NCBI RefSeq assembly: GCF_900187385.1
Contig: NZ_FYEY01000001.1
Coordinates: 5,084,001-5,148,000 of the forward strand
Direction of reading: 5' to 3'
Length of the DNA: 64,000 bases
DNA from: Streptomyces sp. 2114.4
Lineage (GTDB): Bacteria > Actinomycetota > Actinomycetes > Streptomycetales > Streptomycetaceae
Made by a program: the position numbers and the translations under genes. Below, piece after piece: positions 36,494-45,058 of this stretch; the first letter of the stretch is position 1, and each line of letters opens with the position of its first letter. The notes under the pieces are model-generated. The model was not told where the DNA came from, did not search any database, and saw nothing but the letters and a program-made list of their open reading frames with translations.

Positions 36494-36862
36494 GTGATCC
36501 ACGTCACTACCTGAATTGACTAATTCACGTTTCGAATTCATCTGTATTCACATCTCGGCAAATCACCACTAATCCGAATATTAGGCCCCAATGCGGGCAT
36601 CGAAAGGGGGTGAATGGCGTCGAATGAGGTGGTTTGGGCATAGATTATATGACATGGACATGCTCTGTAGGGCGCTCGAAGGCCTCCGGTCCCTGCTCCG
36701 GCGCGGTGGCTCTCCCACACGGAAAACGGGCGAAGTGGCGGTGAAACTGGCGCATTCGGTCGTCTCTGACGGGTCGCAGCCGGGGTGCGGGTGGTTGAGC
36801 TGAGTGGCGCATGGGCGGCTTGCTTCGGCGGGGGCTACTCATGCACAGCAGCGCGCGCCCGC

Positions 36863-37438
36863 TTAACGGAGCTGCCGGACCATCACGTCATGGAGAGGCG
36901 CGCTTTCCCAGGGGTGAGCCTCACCCACCTTGCGGTATCCCCAGGATCGATAGGCCGCTTGAGCTGCCTCGGCTTCCGGTAGCGCATTCAGTAGTACGCG
37001 CTCTTCGTTGCCTTCCGCGAGTAGCGTCTCGTGCAGCCGCCTGCCCACCCCGAGCAGACGCCAGGGCGCCCGCACCGCAAACTCCATAAGGCCGAAGGTA
37101 CGTTGGCCATTCTCTCGTCTGAGTTCATCCGAGACGGGAGTAATCAGCCGGTCCCACCAACCGGTATAGGAACTGAGCGGATAGCCGTAGGCGATGCCGA
37201 CCGGTTCGCCGTCCGCAGTACGGGCCAAGGCGCCACGGAAGGTGGCCTTCCGGACCTGAGAGCGAAATCGACGAAAGGTGGCCTCCACCGATTCCGGGGT
37301 TTCCTCGTACGGTTCCTCAGCGAAGACCTCGGCGTAGACGAGCCTGAATGCCGCCTCGGATCGCGCGGCGGCGGGGCCGTCCAAGGGCTCAACGGTGATC
37401 GTTTCTGGCGTGGTCAAGTGAGGCTTCCTTGCTGGCAC
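36863..37438 (-). CDS. GNAT-family N-acetyltransferase
   Basis: A 191-aa acetyltransferase fold: FRGALARTADGEPVGIAYGY is the central strand pair and LMEFAVRAPWRLLGVGRRLHE the acetyl-CoA pyrophosphate loop. AAYRSWGYRKVGEA is motif B. The GTG at 37438 overlaps the CYTH gene by 50 bases. A TTG at 37417, with AAGGAAG five bases before it, may be the true start. Third gene of a HTH-CYTH-GNAT run. A role in modifying the nearby RiPP is possible but not supported by the strand spacing. Confidence 0.82.
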   Translation of the reverse strand: MPARKPHLTTPETITVEPLDGPAAARSEAAFRLVYAEVFAEEPYEETPESVEATFRRFRSQVRKATFRGALARTADGEPVGIAYGYPLSSYTGWWDRLITPVSDELRRENGQRTFGLMEFAVRAPWRLLGVGRRLHETLLAEGNEERVLLNALPEAEAAQAAYRSWGYRKVGEAHPWESAPLHDVMVRQLR

Positions 37439-37988
37439 GCCGGGCCGCTACAGCGTCTGTGTAGAGCTCTGTCGTGAAGTCGTCTGCGCCAATGCCGAGT
37501 TCACTCATGACAGATCGGACATCGTCAAGCGCTGATGAGAGTTCCTTCTCTTCCGGAACCATGGTCTCTACTTCCAGGAAGGTTCCGTCGACCTCCGGAA
37601 CCTGGACCAACGTGGCGAGCATGCTGCGCCCACGAGTCGTGAACTCGTAGTTCCTGCACTGCTTCTGGAATGTAAGAGCTGGCACGTACCCAAGTCCGCG
37701 CAACATGGCATGAACGGCCTCCGGGTTGTCCACAGGCGTCTCGTGTTCCGGTTTCGATCCGGACTCCGGATCGATCCGGGTGCCCTTGTATGTAAGAACG
37801 GAGCGTGTCGAGGTGGGCCCGTGAATCGTGCGGACCCTCAATTCTTGATCTCGCGCGTCGAGACTTCCCGACCGGTCGTCATAGTAGGTGTCCTGATAGA
37901 CCTCGACCTGCCCCTCCGTCATGCGTTCAAGCTGCCCCATGACGTACTCAGGGTCGTGTACTCGCGCCTTTACCTCTGCCTCGATCAA
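37389..37988 (-). CDS. CYTH-domain protein (class IV adenylate cyclase / triphosphatase type)
   Basis: A 199-aa tunnel-fold phosphoryl transfer protein. The opening MIEAEVKARV carries the ExExK motif that names the fold. QDTYYDDRSG, ELRVRT, VLTYKGTR and FLEVETMVPE supply the charged tunnel strands. CYTH proteins hydrolyse triphosphates such as thiamine triphosphate or inorganic triphosphate, or make cAMP; the sequence does not decide. Length fits the bacterial class IV cyclases. It lies 15 bases after the HTH gene. Confidence 0.87.
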   Translation of the reverse strand: MIEAEVKARVHDPEYVMGQLERMTEGQVEVYQDTYYDDRSGSLDARDQELRVRTIHGPTSTRSVLTYKGTRIDPESGSKPEHETPVDNPEAVHAMLRGLGYVPALTFQKQCRNYEFTTRGRSMLATLVQVPEVDGTFLEVETMVPEEKELSSALDDVRSVMSELGIGADDFTTELYTDAVAARRASKEASLDHARNDHR

Positions 37989-38003
37989 TGCACGATCCTC
38001 CGT

Positions 38004-38852
38004 TCAAACGGTACGGACTGCCGTTTCAATCATGGAGGCGAACATTCGCTGAAACCCTCGATGCAGCGGGCCGTGTGGAGTCTCCATAATCTTGTACGTA
38101 GCCGATTCGTGGCCTTCCCAGCCGGAATCGAAGGCTGAGACAAACAGCGTCTCGTCCAGCCTGATAATGCGCCATGTTGGGCGAATTTGGTAGCGGTATA
38201 CTTGAAGGTCGCAATTGCTCGACAGCTCGCGCAATCGAGCCTCGGCCAGTTTGATGCCTCCGGAGAGCGATTCAGCTGATTCCCCGATTTCTGCCGCGCG
38301 GACGGTAAGGGCGGTCGATTCAGGATCAAGCAGCAACACGCGAAGTTGCGATGTCTGCCCTTCCAGTCGAGTAAGTGATGGCCGAAGCAGGGAATCCTTC
38401 AGGCCGATAAGGCCAAGGCCGCGTACGGCAAGGACATCGACCTGTCGAGCCGTCGTGGCAAGTTGTCGAATGTCTTGGGATGCGGCGGCCTGAGTGGCGT
38501 ACACCCGGACGACTTCTGGAAAGGCGGACAGATCGAACGCCTGCCCGCCGCTGCGGGCATCGCGCGCTGACGCTAGGCCGAGCAAATGCCGGGCGGAGTC
38601 AGGCATGTTGAGCCCGTCCGCGATCCGCTCGAATACGTCAAGGCGCGTGATCTCTCGCCGTCCGTTGATGACCTCGTTCACCCGAGCCTGTGTCATGGCT
38701 ACCGCTGTGGCAATCCTTGACTGGCTGGCCCCGCCATATTGCTGGACGCGGCGGAACACTGCACCCATGTTGCGATCTCGTAGGGCTTCGCGGATTTCGG
38801 CCCGTTGCCATGCCCACTCGGGTAATTCGATCGGTACGAGTGCCGTCGGCAT
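38004..38852 (-). CDS. XRE-type regulator with a PLD-like C-terminal domain
   Basis: A 282-aa regulator. The helix-turn-helix is SQSRIATAVAMTQARVNEVI followed by NGRREITRLDVFERIADGL. The C-terminal half (about 150-282) has VDVLAVRGLGLIGL and LRVLLLDPESTALTVRAAE, similar to DUF5919-type sensor domains. ATG 38852 follows a strong GGGGAGGATC ribosome site; the upstream ATG at 38888 would add 12 residues and lacks one. First gene of the HTH-CYTH-GNAT unit. Divergent from two small unknown genes. Confidence 0.83.
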   Translation of the reverse strand: MPTALVPIELPEWAWQRAEIREALRDRNMGAVFRRVQQYGGASQSRIATAVAMTQARVNEVINGRREITRLDVFERIADGLNMPDSARHLLGLASARDARSGGQAFDLSAFPEVVRVYATQAAASQDIRQLATTARQVDVLAVRGLGLIGLKDSLLRPSLTRLEGQTSQLRVLLLDPESTALTVRAAEIGESAESLSGGIKLAEARLRELSSNCDLQVYRYQIRPTWRIIRLDETLFVSAFDSGWEGHESATYKIMETPHGPLHRGFQRMFASMIETAVRTV

Positions 38853-39022
38853 GATCCTCCCCGGTATCGCGGTGGGATGAAGAGTCATCCCACCGTGAGA
38901 TTACCGCTTGGATATGGGCCCATGCCGTCTTTCGCTGAATCATGACCAGACGAATACGACAGACCCCCGCGACCGTGGCGACGGCCCGGGGGCGTGGCCA
39001 TCAACCCTGGGAGGTTGACGAC

Positions 39023-39343
39023 ATGGCGAAGACTATCGCCAGGATCTTCGAATCGCTGCTGCGGCTTTTACTACCCGCACGAGGGCGGCACCGGTCCTTC
39101 GGCTGTCTGCCCACCGTGACGTGTGAGGACCCGCCCACCCCCGTGTTTGCCCGTGTGACCGGCGGAGGGGAGAGGCCGTTGCGGGGCGAGGACGCGGCCC
39201 TTATCCGGCCGTACGCCCTCACGCCGGAGGAGCGGCAGAAGCGACGGCTGGAATACGGGCGGCGACGGGTTCAGTTGTTTGCGACATACGGCACTGACGC
39301 CGCCCCGCGCTGGCTGAACGGCCTGGAGGCGGCAGGCCGATGA
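39023..39343 (+). CDS. Small unknown protein with basic amphipathic N terminus
   Basis: A 106-aa protein starting MAKTIARIFESLLRLLLPAR, an amphipathic or membrane-associating helix, then a hydrophilic arginine-rich body (LTPEERQKRRLEYGRRRV). No domain recognised. ATG 39023 has a GGGAGG ribosome site. Its leader contains a CCCCCG/CGGGGG hairpin at 38964-38992. It overlaps the next gene by four bases. Paired with a regulator, as is common for small Streptomyces developmental-type proteins, but the role is unknown. Confidence 0.7.
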   Translation: MAKTIARIFESLLRLLLPARGRHRSFGCLPTVTCEDPPTPVFARVTGGGERPLRGEDAALIRPYALTPEERQKRRLEYGRRRVQLFATYGTDAAPRWLNGLEAAGR

Positions 39344-39705
39344 GTCCAACCGATACCCCTCGCCTCCTGCCCTGGTCGAGTCCGGACGGGAAGCCGTGCT
39401 TCCTGGCAGGTGACGGGACCGGCTACGTGTCCCGGCTGGCTGACGAGATGGAGGAGGCGCAGCTCGACTCCGCAGCTGAACTCGGCGAAGAGGCGCACCG
39501 CATCCTGGCGGGCCGGGCGTGGACACCCGGTGAAATCCACCTGCTGGCCGTGGAATTGGCCGCCTCCCTCGCCAACGTACGCCGGGTCGCGGAGAGCAGG
39601 GGCGCGCGCCTGCCCGTGCCGGACGAGGACGGTTCCGATGGGGACAATGCACCGGACGACGAGGGCGGCGACAGGCCACGGCTTCCGGCGGAGGCGTTCG
39701 GATGA
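39340..39705 (+). CDS. Small unknown acidic protein
   Basis: A 121-aa soluble protein, acidic and helical in the middle (LADEMEEAQLDSAAELGEEA) with a disordered acidic tail (DEDGSDGDNAPDDEGGD). No family recognised. It starts inside the stop codon of the preceding small gene (ATGA), so the two are co-translated and probably act together. Confidence 0.7.
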   Translation: MSPTDTPRLLPWSSPDGKPCFLAGDGTGYVSRLADEMEEAQLDSAAELGEEAHRILAGRAWTPGEIHLLAVELAASLANVRRVAESRGARLPVPDEDGSDGDNAPDDEGGDRPRLPAEAFG

Positions 39706-39820
39706 GCCGGGTGCGGTCTGCGGACGAGTGGTCGCGGCTGCGCTGCTGAGCGGAGGAAGCGTCGGCGATCAGGCGTGAGCCGGCGGTAGCGGTACCGACC
39801 GCTCTCTCCGCACCCCTGCG

Positions 39821-39875
39821 GCCGCTCCGGGCGATGATGGCTCGTTCACACACCCTTCGCCCGGAGCGGCTTTCG
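39821..39875 (+). terminator. Hairpin terminator after the small-protein pair
   Basis: GCCGCTCCGGGCGA (39821-39834) pairs perfectly with TCGCCCGGAGCGGC (39857-39870), with a 22-base loop, followed by TTTCG. Confidence 0.7.
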
Positions 39876-39975
39876 TCGGTGCCCCCCAAAGATCGCCCAC
39901 CCCACCCCCGCCCCCTGGTCGCCCCACCCCCCTACGCACCACCCACTCCACCCGCCGCCCCTGGCCACCCCGCCG

Positions 39976-39989
39976 TCTATGCGTGTAGA
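39976..39989. promoter_or_regulatory. Nucleoside-regulon operator candidate, deoA
   Basis: TCTATGCGTGTAGA, 30 bases before the deoA start. It is a transition variant (C/T, A/G) of the TCTACGCGCGTAGA palindrome found before add and deoC. Confidence 0.6.
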
Positions 39990-40019
39990 ACGGACCTACC
40001 CGTTCGAAAGGAACCGTTC

Positions 40020-41297
40020 ATGGACGCCATCTCCGTCATCCGCACCAAGCGCGACCGCGGTGAGCTGACCCCCGATCAGATCGACTGGGTCATCGACGCC
40101 TACACCCGCGGTGAGGTCGCTCATGAGCAGATGTCGTCGCTGGCGATGGCGATTTTCCTCAACGGTATGAACCGCACGGAGATCGCCCGCTGGACCGCTG
40201 CCATGATCGCCTCCGGCGAGCGGATGGACTTCTCCTCCCTGCCGCGCCCCACCGCCGACAAGCACTCCACCGGCGGCGTCGGCGACAAGATCACGCTGCC
40301 GCTCGCCCCGCTCGTCGCCGCCTGCGGTGCGGCCGTCCCGCAGCTCTCCGGCCGGGGCCTGGGCCACACCGGCGGCACCCTCGACAAGCTCGAAGCCATC
40401 CCCGGCTGGCGCGCGACGCTCTCCAACGCCGAGATGCTGGACGTCCTGCGCGACGTCGGCTCGGTCATCTGCGCCGCAGGCGACGGCCTGGCCCCCGCCG
40501 ACAAGAAGCTCTACGCGCTCCGCGATGTCACCGGCACCGTCGAGTCCATCCCGCTCATCGCGTCCTCGATCATGTCCAAGAAGATCGCCGAGGGCACCGG
40601 CTCCCTCGTGCTGGACGTCAAGGTCGGCTCCGGCGCCTTCATGAAGGACCTCGACAACGCCCGCGAACTGGCCTCCACGATGGTCGAGTTGGGTACCGAC
40701 CACGGCGTGAAGACGGTCGCGCTGCTGACCGACATGGCCACCCCGCTCGGCCTGACCGCCGGCAACGCCCTCGAAGTCCGCGAGTCCGTCGAGGTACTGG
40801 CCGGCGGCGGCCCCCAGGACGTCGTCGAGCTGACCCTCGCCCTCGCCCGCGAAATGCTCGACGCGGCCGGGCTCAAGGACGCCGACCCGGCCAAGGCGCT
40901 CGCCGACGGCTCCGCCATGGACCACTGGCGCCGCATGATCAGCGCCCAGGGCGGCGACCCCGACGCGGCCCTCCCCGTGGCCCGCGAACAGCATGTCGTC
41001 ACCGCTGCCTCCTCCGGCACCCTCACCACCCTCGACGCCTACGCCGTCGGCCTCGCCGCCTGGCGCCTGGGCGCCGGCCGCGCCCGCAAGGAGGACCCGG
41101 TCCAGGCAGGCGCGGGCATCGAACTGCACGCCAAGCCGGGCGACACGGTCACCGCCGGCCAGCCCCTGCTGACCCTGCACACCGACACCCCCGAAAAGTT
41201 CCCTTACGCCCTGGAGGCACTGGACGGCGGCGTCCTCGTGGGCCCGGAGGACGCGGCCTTCGCCGCCACGCCTGTGGTGCTGGAGCGCATCGCCTGA
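40020..41297 (+). CDS. deoA: Thymidine phosphorylase
   Basis: A 425-aa enzyme releasing thymine or uracil and 2-deoxyribose-1-phosphate. The family motifs are ADKHSTGGVGDKITLPLAPL, PQLSGRGLGHTGGTLDKLE and SIMSKKIAEGTGSLVLDVK (phosphate and base sites). The C-terminal PYNP domain ends VVLERIA. The full domain order and normal length are intact. The ATG at 40020 follows GAAAGGAACC. Its product feeds phosphopentomutase and DeoC. A degenerate copy of its 3' end lies at 44847-44961. Confidence 0.95.
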   Translation: MDAISVIRTKRDRGELTPDQIDWVIDAYTRGEVAHEQMSSLAMAIFLNGMNRTEIARWTAAMIASGERMDFSSLPRPTADKHSTGGVGDKITLPLAPLVAACGAAVPQLSGRGLGHTGGTLDKLEAIPGWRATLSNAEMLDVLRDVGSVICAAGDGLAPADKKLYALRDVTGTVESIPLIASSIMSKKIAEGTGSLVLDVKVGSGAFMKDLDNARELASTMVELGTDHGVKTVALLTDMATPLGLTAGNALEVRESVEVLAGGGPQDVVELTLALAREMLDAAGLKDADPAKALADGSAMDHWRRMISAQGGDPDAALPVAREQHVVTAASSGTLTTLDAYAVGLAAWRLGAGRARKEDPVQAGAGIELHAKPGDTVTAGQPLLTLHTDTPEKFPYALEALDGGVLVGPEDAAFAATPVVLERIA

Positions 41298-41370
41298 GGC
41301 GGCCGGGGCGCCTGAGTCCTGCGGGCCGGGCGTCCCGCCACCCTCCCACCCCCGCACGCCGAGATCGCCC

Positions 41371-41424
41371 GGTGATGAGGGGGCCGGTGATGAGGGGGCC
41401 GGTGACGAGGCGGCCGGTGATGTG
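41371..41424. repeat. 15-bp tandem repeat, 3.6 copies
   Basis: GGTGATGAGGGGGCC is repeated at 41371 and 41386 exactly, at 41401 with two changes and partly at 41416. It lies between deoA and the converging ArsR gene and may help end transcription or be slippage-prone filler. Confidence 0.75.
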
Positions 41425-41432
41425 TGCGGCAG

Positions 41433-42413
41433 TCAGTCACTCGCACTCCGCGTTCGTCGCTGAACCAGCAGGCTCCCCAGAGCGGTGCGCTGGTGCAGGA
41501 CCGCCCGTCCGGCGCGGACTGTGGTGATCAGGCCGGCGTCGCGCAGCGCGGTGGTCTGGGCGGAGATGGTGGCATTGCTGACGCGCAGCCGTCGGGCGAG
41601 CGCGCTGGTGGTGTGTTCCTCCGCGAGCAGCAGCAAAATCTCGTGGCGGGTCCGTCCGAGCACCGAGGCCAGTGCGTCGTCCGTGCCGCCCGCCCCGGCC
41701 GGCGTGAGCGGCAGGCCGGGACCTGCGGGGTAGGTCAGGAACAGGGGGCTGTCGGGCCGGTGGGCGATGAGGGGGTGGCCGGTCCAGTGGAACGTGGGGA
41801 CGAGGACCACGCCGTGTCCGCGCAGTGTGATGTCCCGCTCGCCGGGCGCCTTGAGCGCCCAGACGCCCTCGTGAAGCCGGGTGCCGGGGACGAGCCGGGT
41901 CAGGGCCGCGCCGATGCCGTGCTCTGCCACGGTCAGCGCATGGCGGGTGAACTCCGCTTGATGCAAGTCCTGCACCAGCGACCACACGGGTCGTACCACC
42001 GTCTCGAACGCCGCGTGCTGGGCGCGGAGGAGGGGGCGCCAGGCGTCGGCGTCGCCTCGGTGCAGATCGCGGATCCACGGCGGAGCCAGGGACATGCGCC
42101 GGGCGTACACCCGCTCGAGTTCGGAGCGGACCAGGTCCGGACGTGAGGCCCGGACGCTCTCCAACCCGTCCTTCAGGGTGTCGCTGAACTCGTCGATGAA
42201 GCAGGGGGCCTTCGCCGCAGGGACCAGATCCGCCAGCGGCAGAGCGGCCACCGGCAGGGATTGGAGCAGCCGTCGTCTCCAGCGGCCGAACAGCAGCTCG
42301 TCGTGGGGGTGACTCATCATCATCAGTGCCGCGTTCAGCTCTTGCAGGGGTGCCGGACGAGGCGCGAACCGGACCCGTGCGAAGTCGGCGGCCGTGAAAT
42401 GTATCCGGATCAC
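41433..42413 (-). CDS. ArsR-like winged-helix regulator
   Basis: A 326-aa regulator with the DNA-binding domain at the C terminus: RHEILLLLAEEHTTSALARR, then VSNATISAQTTALRDAGLIT and a wing (AGRAVLHQRTALG). The long N-terminal part is helical and includes a charged arginine-rich stretch. This layout is frequent in Streptomyces ArsR-family proteins that sit near hydrolases or antibiotic genes. ATG 42413. It is divergent from a secreted hydrolase, a plausible target. Confidence 0.82.
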   Translation of the reverse strand: MIRIHFTAADFARVRFAPRPAPLQELNAALMMMSHPHDELLFGRWRRRLLQSLPVAALPLADLVPAAKAPCFIDEFSDTLKDGLESVRASRPDLVRSELERVYARRMSLAPPWIRDLHRGDADAWRPLLRAQHAAFETVVRPVWSLVQDLHQAEFTRHALTVAEHGIGAALTRLVPGTRLHEGVWALKAPGERDITLRGHGVVLVPTFHWTGHPLIAHRPDSPLFLTYPAGPGLPLTPAGAGGTDDALASVLGRTRHEILLLLAEEHTTSALARRLRVSNATISAQTTALRDAGLITTVRAGRAVLHQRTALGSLLVQRRTRSASD

Positions 42414-42572
42414 TACTCTCCCCAGCGCTGCTTCGCCATCGTTTCGGACGCGGCCTAAACCCTCGCCCGCACGCCCCCTAGGACGTCAGCATTCGGAACG
42501 CGTCCCCGTCATTCCCTCAAGGGCTACCGGAAGGCGCAAGGGCGACGAGCACAGAGATATAGGGGGAGAGGC

Positions 42573-43856
42573 ATGATTCCAAGGCGCACCGTCACCAGGT
42601 CGGCCGTGCTGGCAACTGCGCTGCTGTTCGCGGGCGGTGGTGGCGTCGCGCAGGCGCAGGCGCAGGCGCAGGCACGGGCACAGGCACAGAGACGGGCGCG
42701 GGCCGCAGGCGCCCGGACCATGCGCTTGCCGACGCCGACCGGCCCGCACCGGACCGGGGTCACCACGCTCTATCTGGTCGACCGCTCCAGGCGCGATCCG
42801 TGGGACCCCGCGATCCCTGTCCGGGAATTGATGGTCACCGTCTTCTATCCGGCCCGCACCGTCCACGGATTTTCGGTCGCACCGCACATGACCACGGGCG
42901 CGGCGAAATCGTTCCACGACATCGACGTCCCTGTGCACCGGCTGCCGAGCTCCGGCGTCAACTGGGCCGCAACGGTCACGCATTCGTACACGAACGCGCC
43001 CGCGCAGACCGTCCGGCGGCCGGTACTGCTGTACAGCCCCGGAGGTGGTGACCCGCGCACCCTCGGTACCGGGATCGCCGAAGAACTGGCCAGTCACGGC
43101 TATGCGGTGGTGACCATTGATCACCCTGGCGACGGCAGTGAGGTCGAGTTTCCCCTCACCACGGCCTACCGGCACGAAAAGGTCCGCGAGACCGTCTTCC
43201 GGGGAGACCCCCGTACGGATGCGGACCAATTCCGGACCATGATCGAAACGCGGATCGCGGATGCCCGTTTCGTACTCGACCAGTTGGCAGTGCTGGCGGT
43301 GGGACGGAACCCGGACGCCACGGGGCGCGCCGTGCCGGAAGACCTCGGCCGGGCGCTGGATCTGCGACGGGTGGGCATCTACGGCCACTCGGCAGGCGGC
43401 ACCACCGCGGCCGAGGCGATGTACGAGGACCGCCGCATCCACGCGGCGGTCAACATGGAGGGCTATCTGGACCACACCCCGCAGACACCCGGCAAAGCTG
43501 GGCAGCTGTTCCCGGTCGCACGCTACGGGGTGGACCGCCCGTTGCTCCTGCTGGGAAGCGAGGGCTTCGACGGCAAGGAAGCGGACCAGCAGGCGCTGGA
43601 GCTCTCCTGGGCGGCCATGCTCGCCCACCAGCGGGGACGCACCCGCCGACGGCAGATCGACCATGCCATGCACTGGGTGTTCACCGACTACGCCGTCATG
43701 GCACCCCAGTTGCAGGCCGCGGGGCTGATGAGCGCAGCCGACCGGGTCGCACTGGTCGGCACGATCGACCCGGACACCTCGGTGGCTGAGGTGCGCCACC
43801 ACGTGCTCTCTTTCTTCGCCCGGCACTTGCCTGCACGCTGCCGGCGTCCACAGTGA
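42573..43856 (+). CDS. Secreted alpha/beta hydrolase (PAF-acetylhydrolase-like)
   Basis: A 427-aa exported esterase or lipase. The signal peptide is MIPRRTVTRSAVLATALLF with an AQAQAQ run near the cleavage site. The nucleophile elbow is GIYGHSAGGTTAAEAM, the oxyanion strand RRPVLLYSPGGGDPRT, and DHPGDGSEVEF and an acidic/histidine pair (QIDHAMHWVFTDY) complete a likely triad. This resembles the plasma platelet-activating-factor acetylhydrolase group. No operon partner on its strand. Confidence 0.85.
   Translation: MIPRRTVTRSAVLATALLFAGGGGVAQAQAQAQARAQAQRRARAAGARTMRLPTPTGPHRTGVTTLYLVDRSRRDPWDPAIPVRELMVTVFYPARTVHGFSVAPHMTTGAAKSFHDIDVPVHRLPSSGVNWAATVTHSYTNAPAQTVRRPVLLYSPGGGDPRTLGTGIAEELASHGYAVVTIDHPGDGSEVEFPLTTAYRHEKVRETVFRGDPRTDADQFRTMIETRIADARFVLDQLAVLAVGRNPDATGRAVPEDLGRALDLRRVGIYGHSAGGTTAAEAMYEDRRIHAAVNMEGYLDHTPQTPGKAGQLFPVARYGVDRPLLLLGSEGFDGKEADQQALELSWAAMLAHQRGRTRRRQIDHAMHWVFTDYAVMAPQLQAAGLMSAADRVALVGTIDPDTSVAEVRHHVLSFFARHLPARCRRPQ
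42648..42689 (+). repeat. Hexamer tandem repeat inside the hydrolase signal region
   Basis: Four exact GCGCAG units, then GCACGG GCACAG GCACAG. It encodes alternating Ala-Gln. Each unit gained or lost changes the protein by two residues without frameshift, so its length probably varies between strains. Confidence 0.8.
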
Positions 43857-43943
43857 TGCGGTGCGCGGCCCGGTGGCTCGCGGGCAGGCCCGGAGCCGAT
43901 GCCGATGCCGGAGTCGGCGCCGGTACCGGCGCCGAAGCGAGCG

Positions 43944-44519
43944 TCAGGCGTGCTGCGCCCCGCGCGCCAGCAGCAGCAGGGCGTCGACGAGTTCTTCGGC
44001 CGGCGCGCCGGTGGCCAGACTGCGCAGTTGCAGGCCGAAGACCAGCGCGACGGCAGTGCCCGCCAGCCGCTCGGCGTCGGGTACGCCGAGGCCGGTGAGG
44101 ATCCGGGCGGCCAGCTGGTCGTACGCGGCGAAGCACTGCGCGGCCGCGGTGCGCAGCCGCTCGTCGCGGCCGGCCTGGACGTAGAGCTCGAAGGGTGCGA
44201 TGTACCTGCTGTCGGTCTGGGTGCACCCGGCGACCTGGCCGACCGTGGCGGAGGCCCGGTCGATGTCCATCCCGTCGGTCTCGCACTGGTCGGCGAGCTC
44301 GGTGAAGCGCCGGGTCTCCTCCGCGACGAAGTACAGCAGGCTCTCCCGCAGCATCTCGTGCTGGGTCGTGAAGTGGTAGGTGACCGAGCCGAGGGAGACC
44401 TTGGCCTCCTTGGCGATCCGCCGGTTGGTGACCCCGGCGACGCCGTCCTCACCGATGATGCGCAGGACGGCATCGATGATGCTCTGCCGGGTTCCGGGGG
44501 CCTTGGACATGACGGTCAT
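43944..44519 (-). CDS. TetR-family regulator
   Basis: A 191-aa regulator. The helix-turn-helix is AVLRIIGEDGVAGVTNRRIA, then KEAKVSLGSVTYHFTTQHEM. The ligand domain has ALVFGLQLRSLATGAP near its end. It faces a broken short-chain dehydrogenase immediately upstream, which was presumably its target. GTG/ATG variants exist within four codons of the ATG at 44519. Confidence 0.86.
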   Translation of the reverse strand: MTVMSKAPGTRQSIIDAVLRIIGEDGVAGVTNRRIAKEAKVSLGSVTYHFTTQHEMLRESLLYFVAEETRRFTELADQCETDGMDIDRASATVGQVAGCTQTDSRYIAPFELYVQAGRDERLRTAAAQCFAAYDQLAARILTGLGVPDAERLAGTAVALVFGLQLRSLATGAPAEELVDALLLLARGAQHA

Positions 44520-44735
44520 TGTGCCACCGGCGGTCTCCTCGACTGCCCGCCCGAGCAGATCGACCGCGCGCTGCCCGTGAACCTGCGCGCCCTCGTCATG
44601 CCGGCCCGCGCGCTCGCGCCCCGGATGGTCGAGGACACCCAGCCGTGGCCGGGGCCATCGCTCATGTCCATCGCCGGCCGCGGAATGTCACCATCCGCGA
44701 GATCGTCCTCGCCGCCACCGGCCAGGAAGGCCGGC
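44520..44735 (+). pseudogene. Remnant of a short-chain dehydrogenase/reductase
   Basis: Frame fragments match SDR pieces: CPPEQIDRALPVNLRALV then MPARALAPRMVED (helix after the NNAG region), then SIAGRG, then in another frame NVTIREIVLAATGQEG, which resembles the C terminus of SDR enzymes. The catalytic YxxxK part is missing. It directly abuts the start of the TetR gene. Likely a decayed target gene with an internal deletion. Confidence 0.55.
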
Positions 44736-44778
44736 CGCCACCGCATCGCAGGGACGGCCGGCCTCGCTGGTCGATGGG

Positions 44779-44852
44779 GCGTGCCCTCCGGGGACGGGCG
44801 TGTCCTCCGGCTACGGGCATGTCCTCCGGCGACGGGGCGTGTCCTCCGGCCG
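44779..44852. repeat. 19-bp tandem repeat, about four copies
   Basis: Units approximating GCGTGTCCTCCGG followed by cTACGG start at 44779, 44798, 44817 and 44837. They lie between the SDR remnant and the deoA-like fragment, inside a rearranged stretch with no intact gene. Confidence 0.75.
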
Positions 44853-44961
44853 GAGCCGGGCTTCCCCTGCGCCCTGGAGGGGGTGGACGACGGAGTCCTC
44901 GTCGGCCCCGCGGAAGCGGCCTTCCCCGCCACTCCCGGTGACGGTGAAACGTATCGCCTGA
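44847..44961 (+). pseudogene. Degenerate copy of the deoA 3' end
   Basis: Translates as FPCALEGVDDGVLVGP then AEAAFPATP; deoA has FPYALEALDGGVLVGP then EDAAFAATP. After a one-base frameshift it ends VTVKRIA-stop, against VVLERIA-stop in deoA. Only about the last 30 codons are present. It marks the right border of a rearranged segment that begins after intact deoA 3.6 kb upstream. Confidence 0.75.
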
Positions 44962-45058
44962 CCTGCGGTTTTCCCGTACGGGTGAACGGGATCGGTGGAC
45001 CGCCGCCGGTCATTTTCGGCATGCTGGGATCGGTGACGTACCGATAGAGGAGCACACC

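Larger units (their letters stand above)
36367..36862. other. AT-rich non-coding leader/insertion DNA upstream of the precursor
   Basis: About 500 bases visibly richer in A/T than the surroundings, between the RiPP precursor and the GNAT gene end. It holds a nested hairpin (36406-36460), a TTGACA on the minus strand (36488-36493) and no convincing gene. A 70-codon open frame at 36591-36803 on the plus strand lacks family resemblance. The composition suggests horizontally acquired DNA. Confidence 0.6.
39706..40019. other. Intergenic region before deoA
   Basis: Holds a terminator hairpin (39821-39875), a proline-codon-like C-rich stretch without a gene, the nucleoside operator candidate (39976-39989) and the deoA ribosome site GAAAGGAACC. 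No other feature seen. Confidence 0.6.

Noticed and set aside
36591..36803. A 70-codon plus-strand ORF in the AT-rich region next to the RiPP precursor
   Set aside because: No ribosome site, no resemblance to a precursor, immunity or transport protein, and mixed codon composition.
43899..45047. A 382-codon plus-strand frame antisense to the TetR gene
   Set aside because: Its 5' half is antisense to a clear helix-turn-helix gene. Its 3' half only joins the SDR and deoA remnants by chance.
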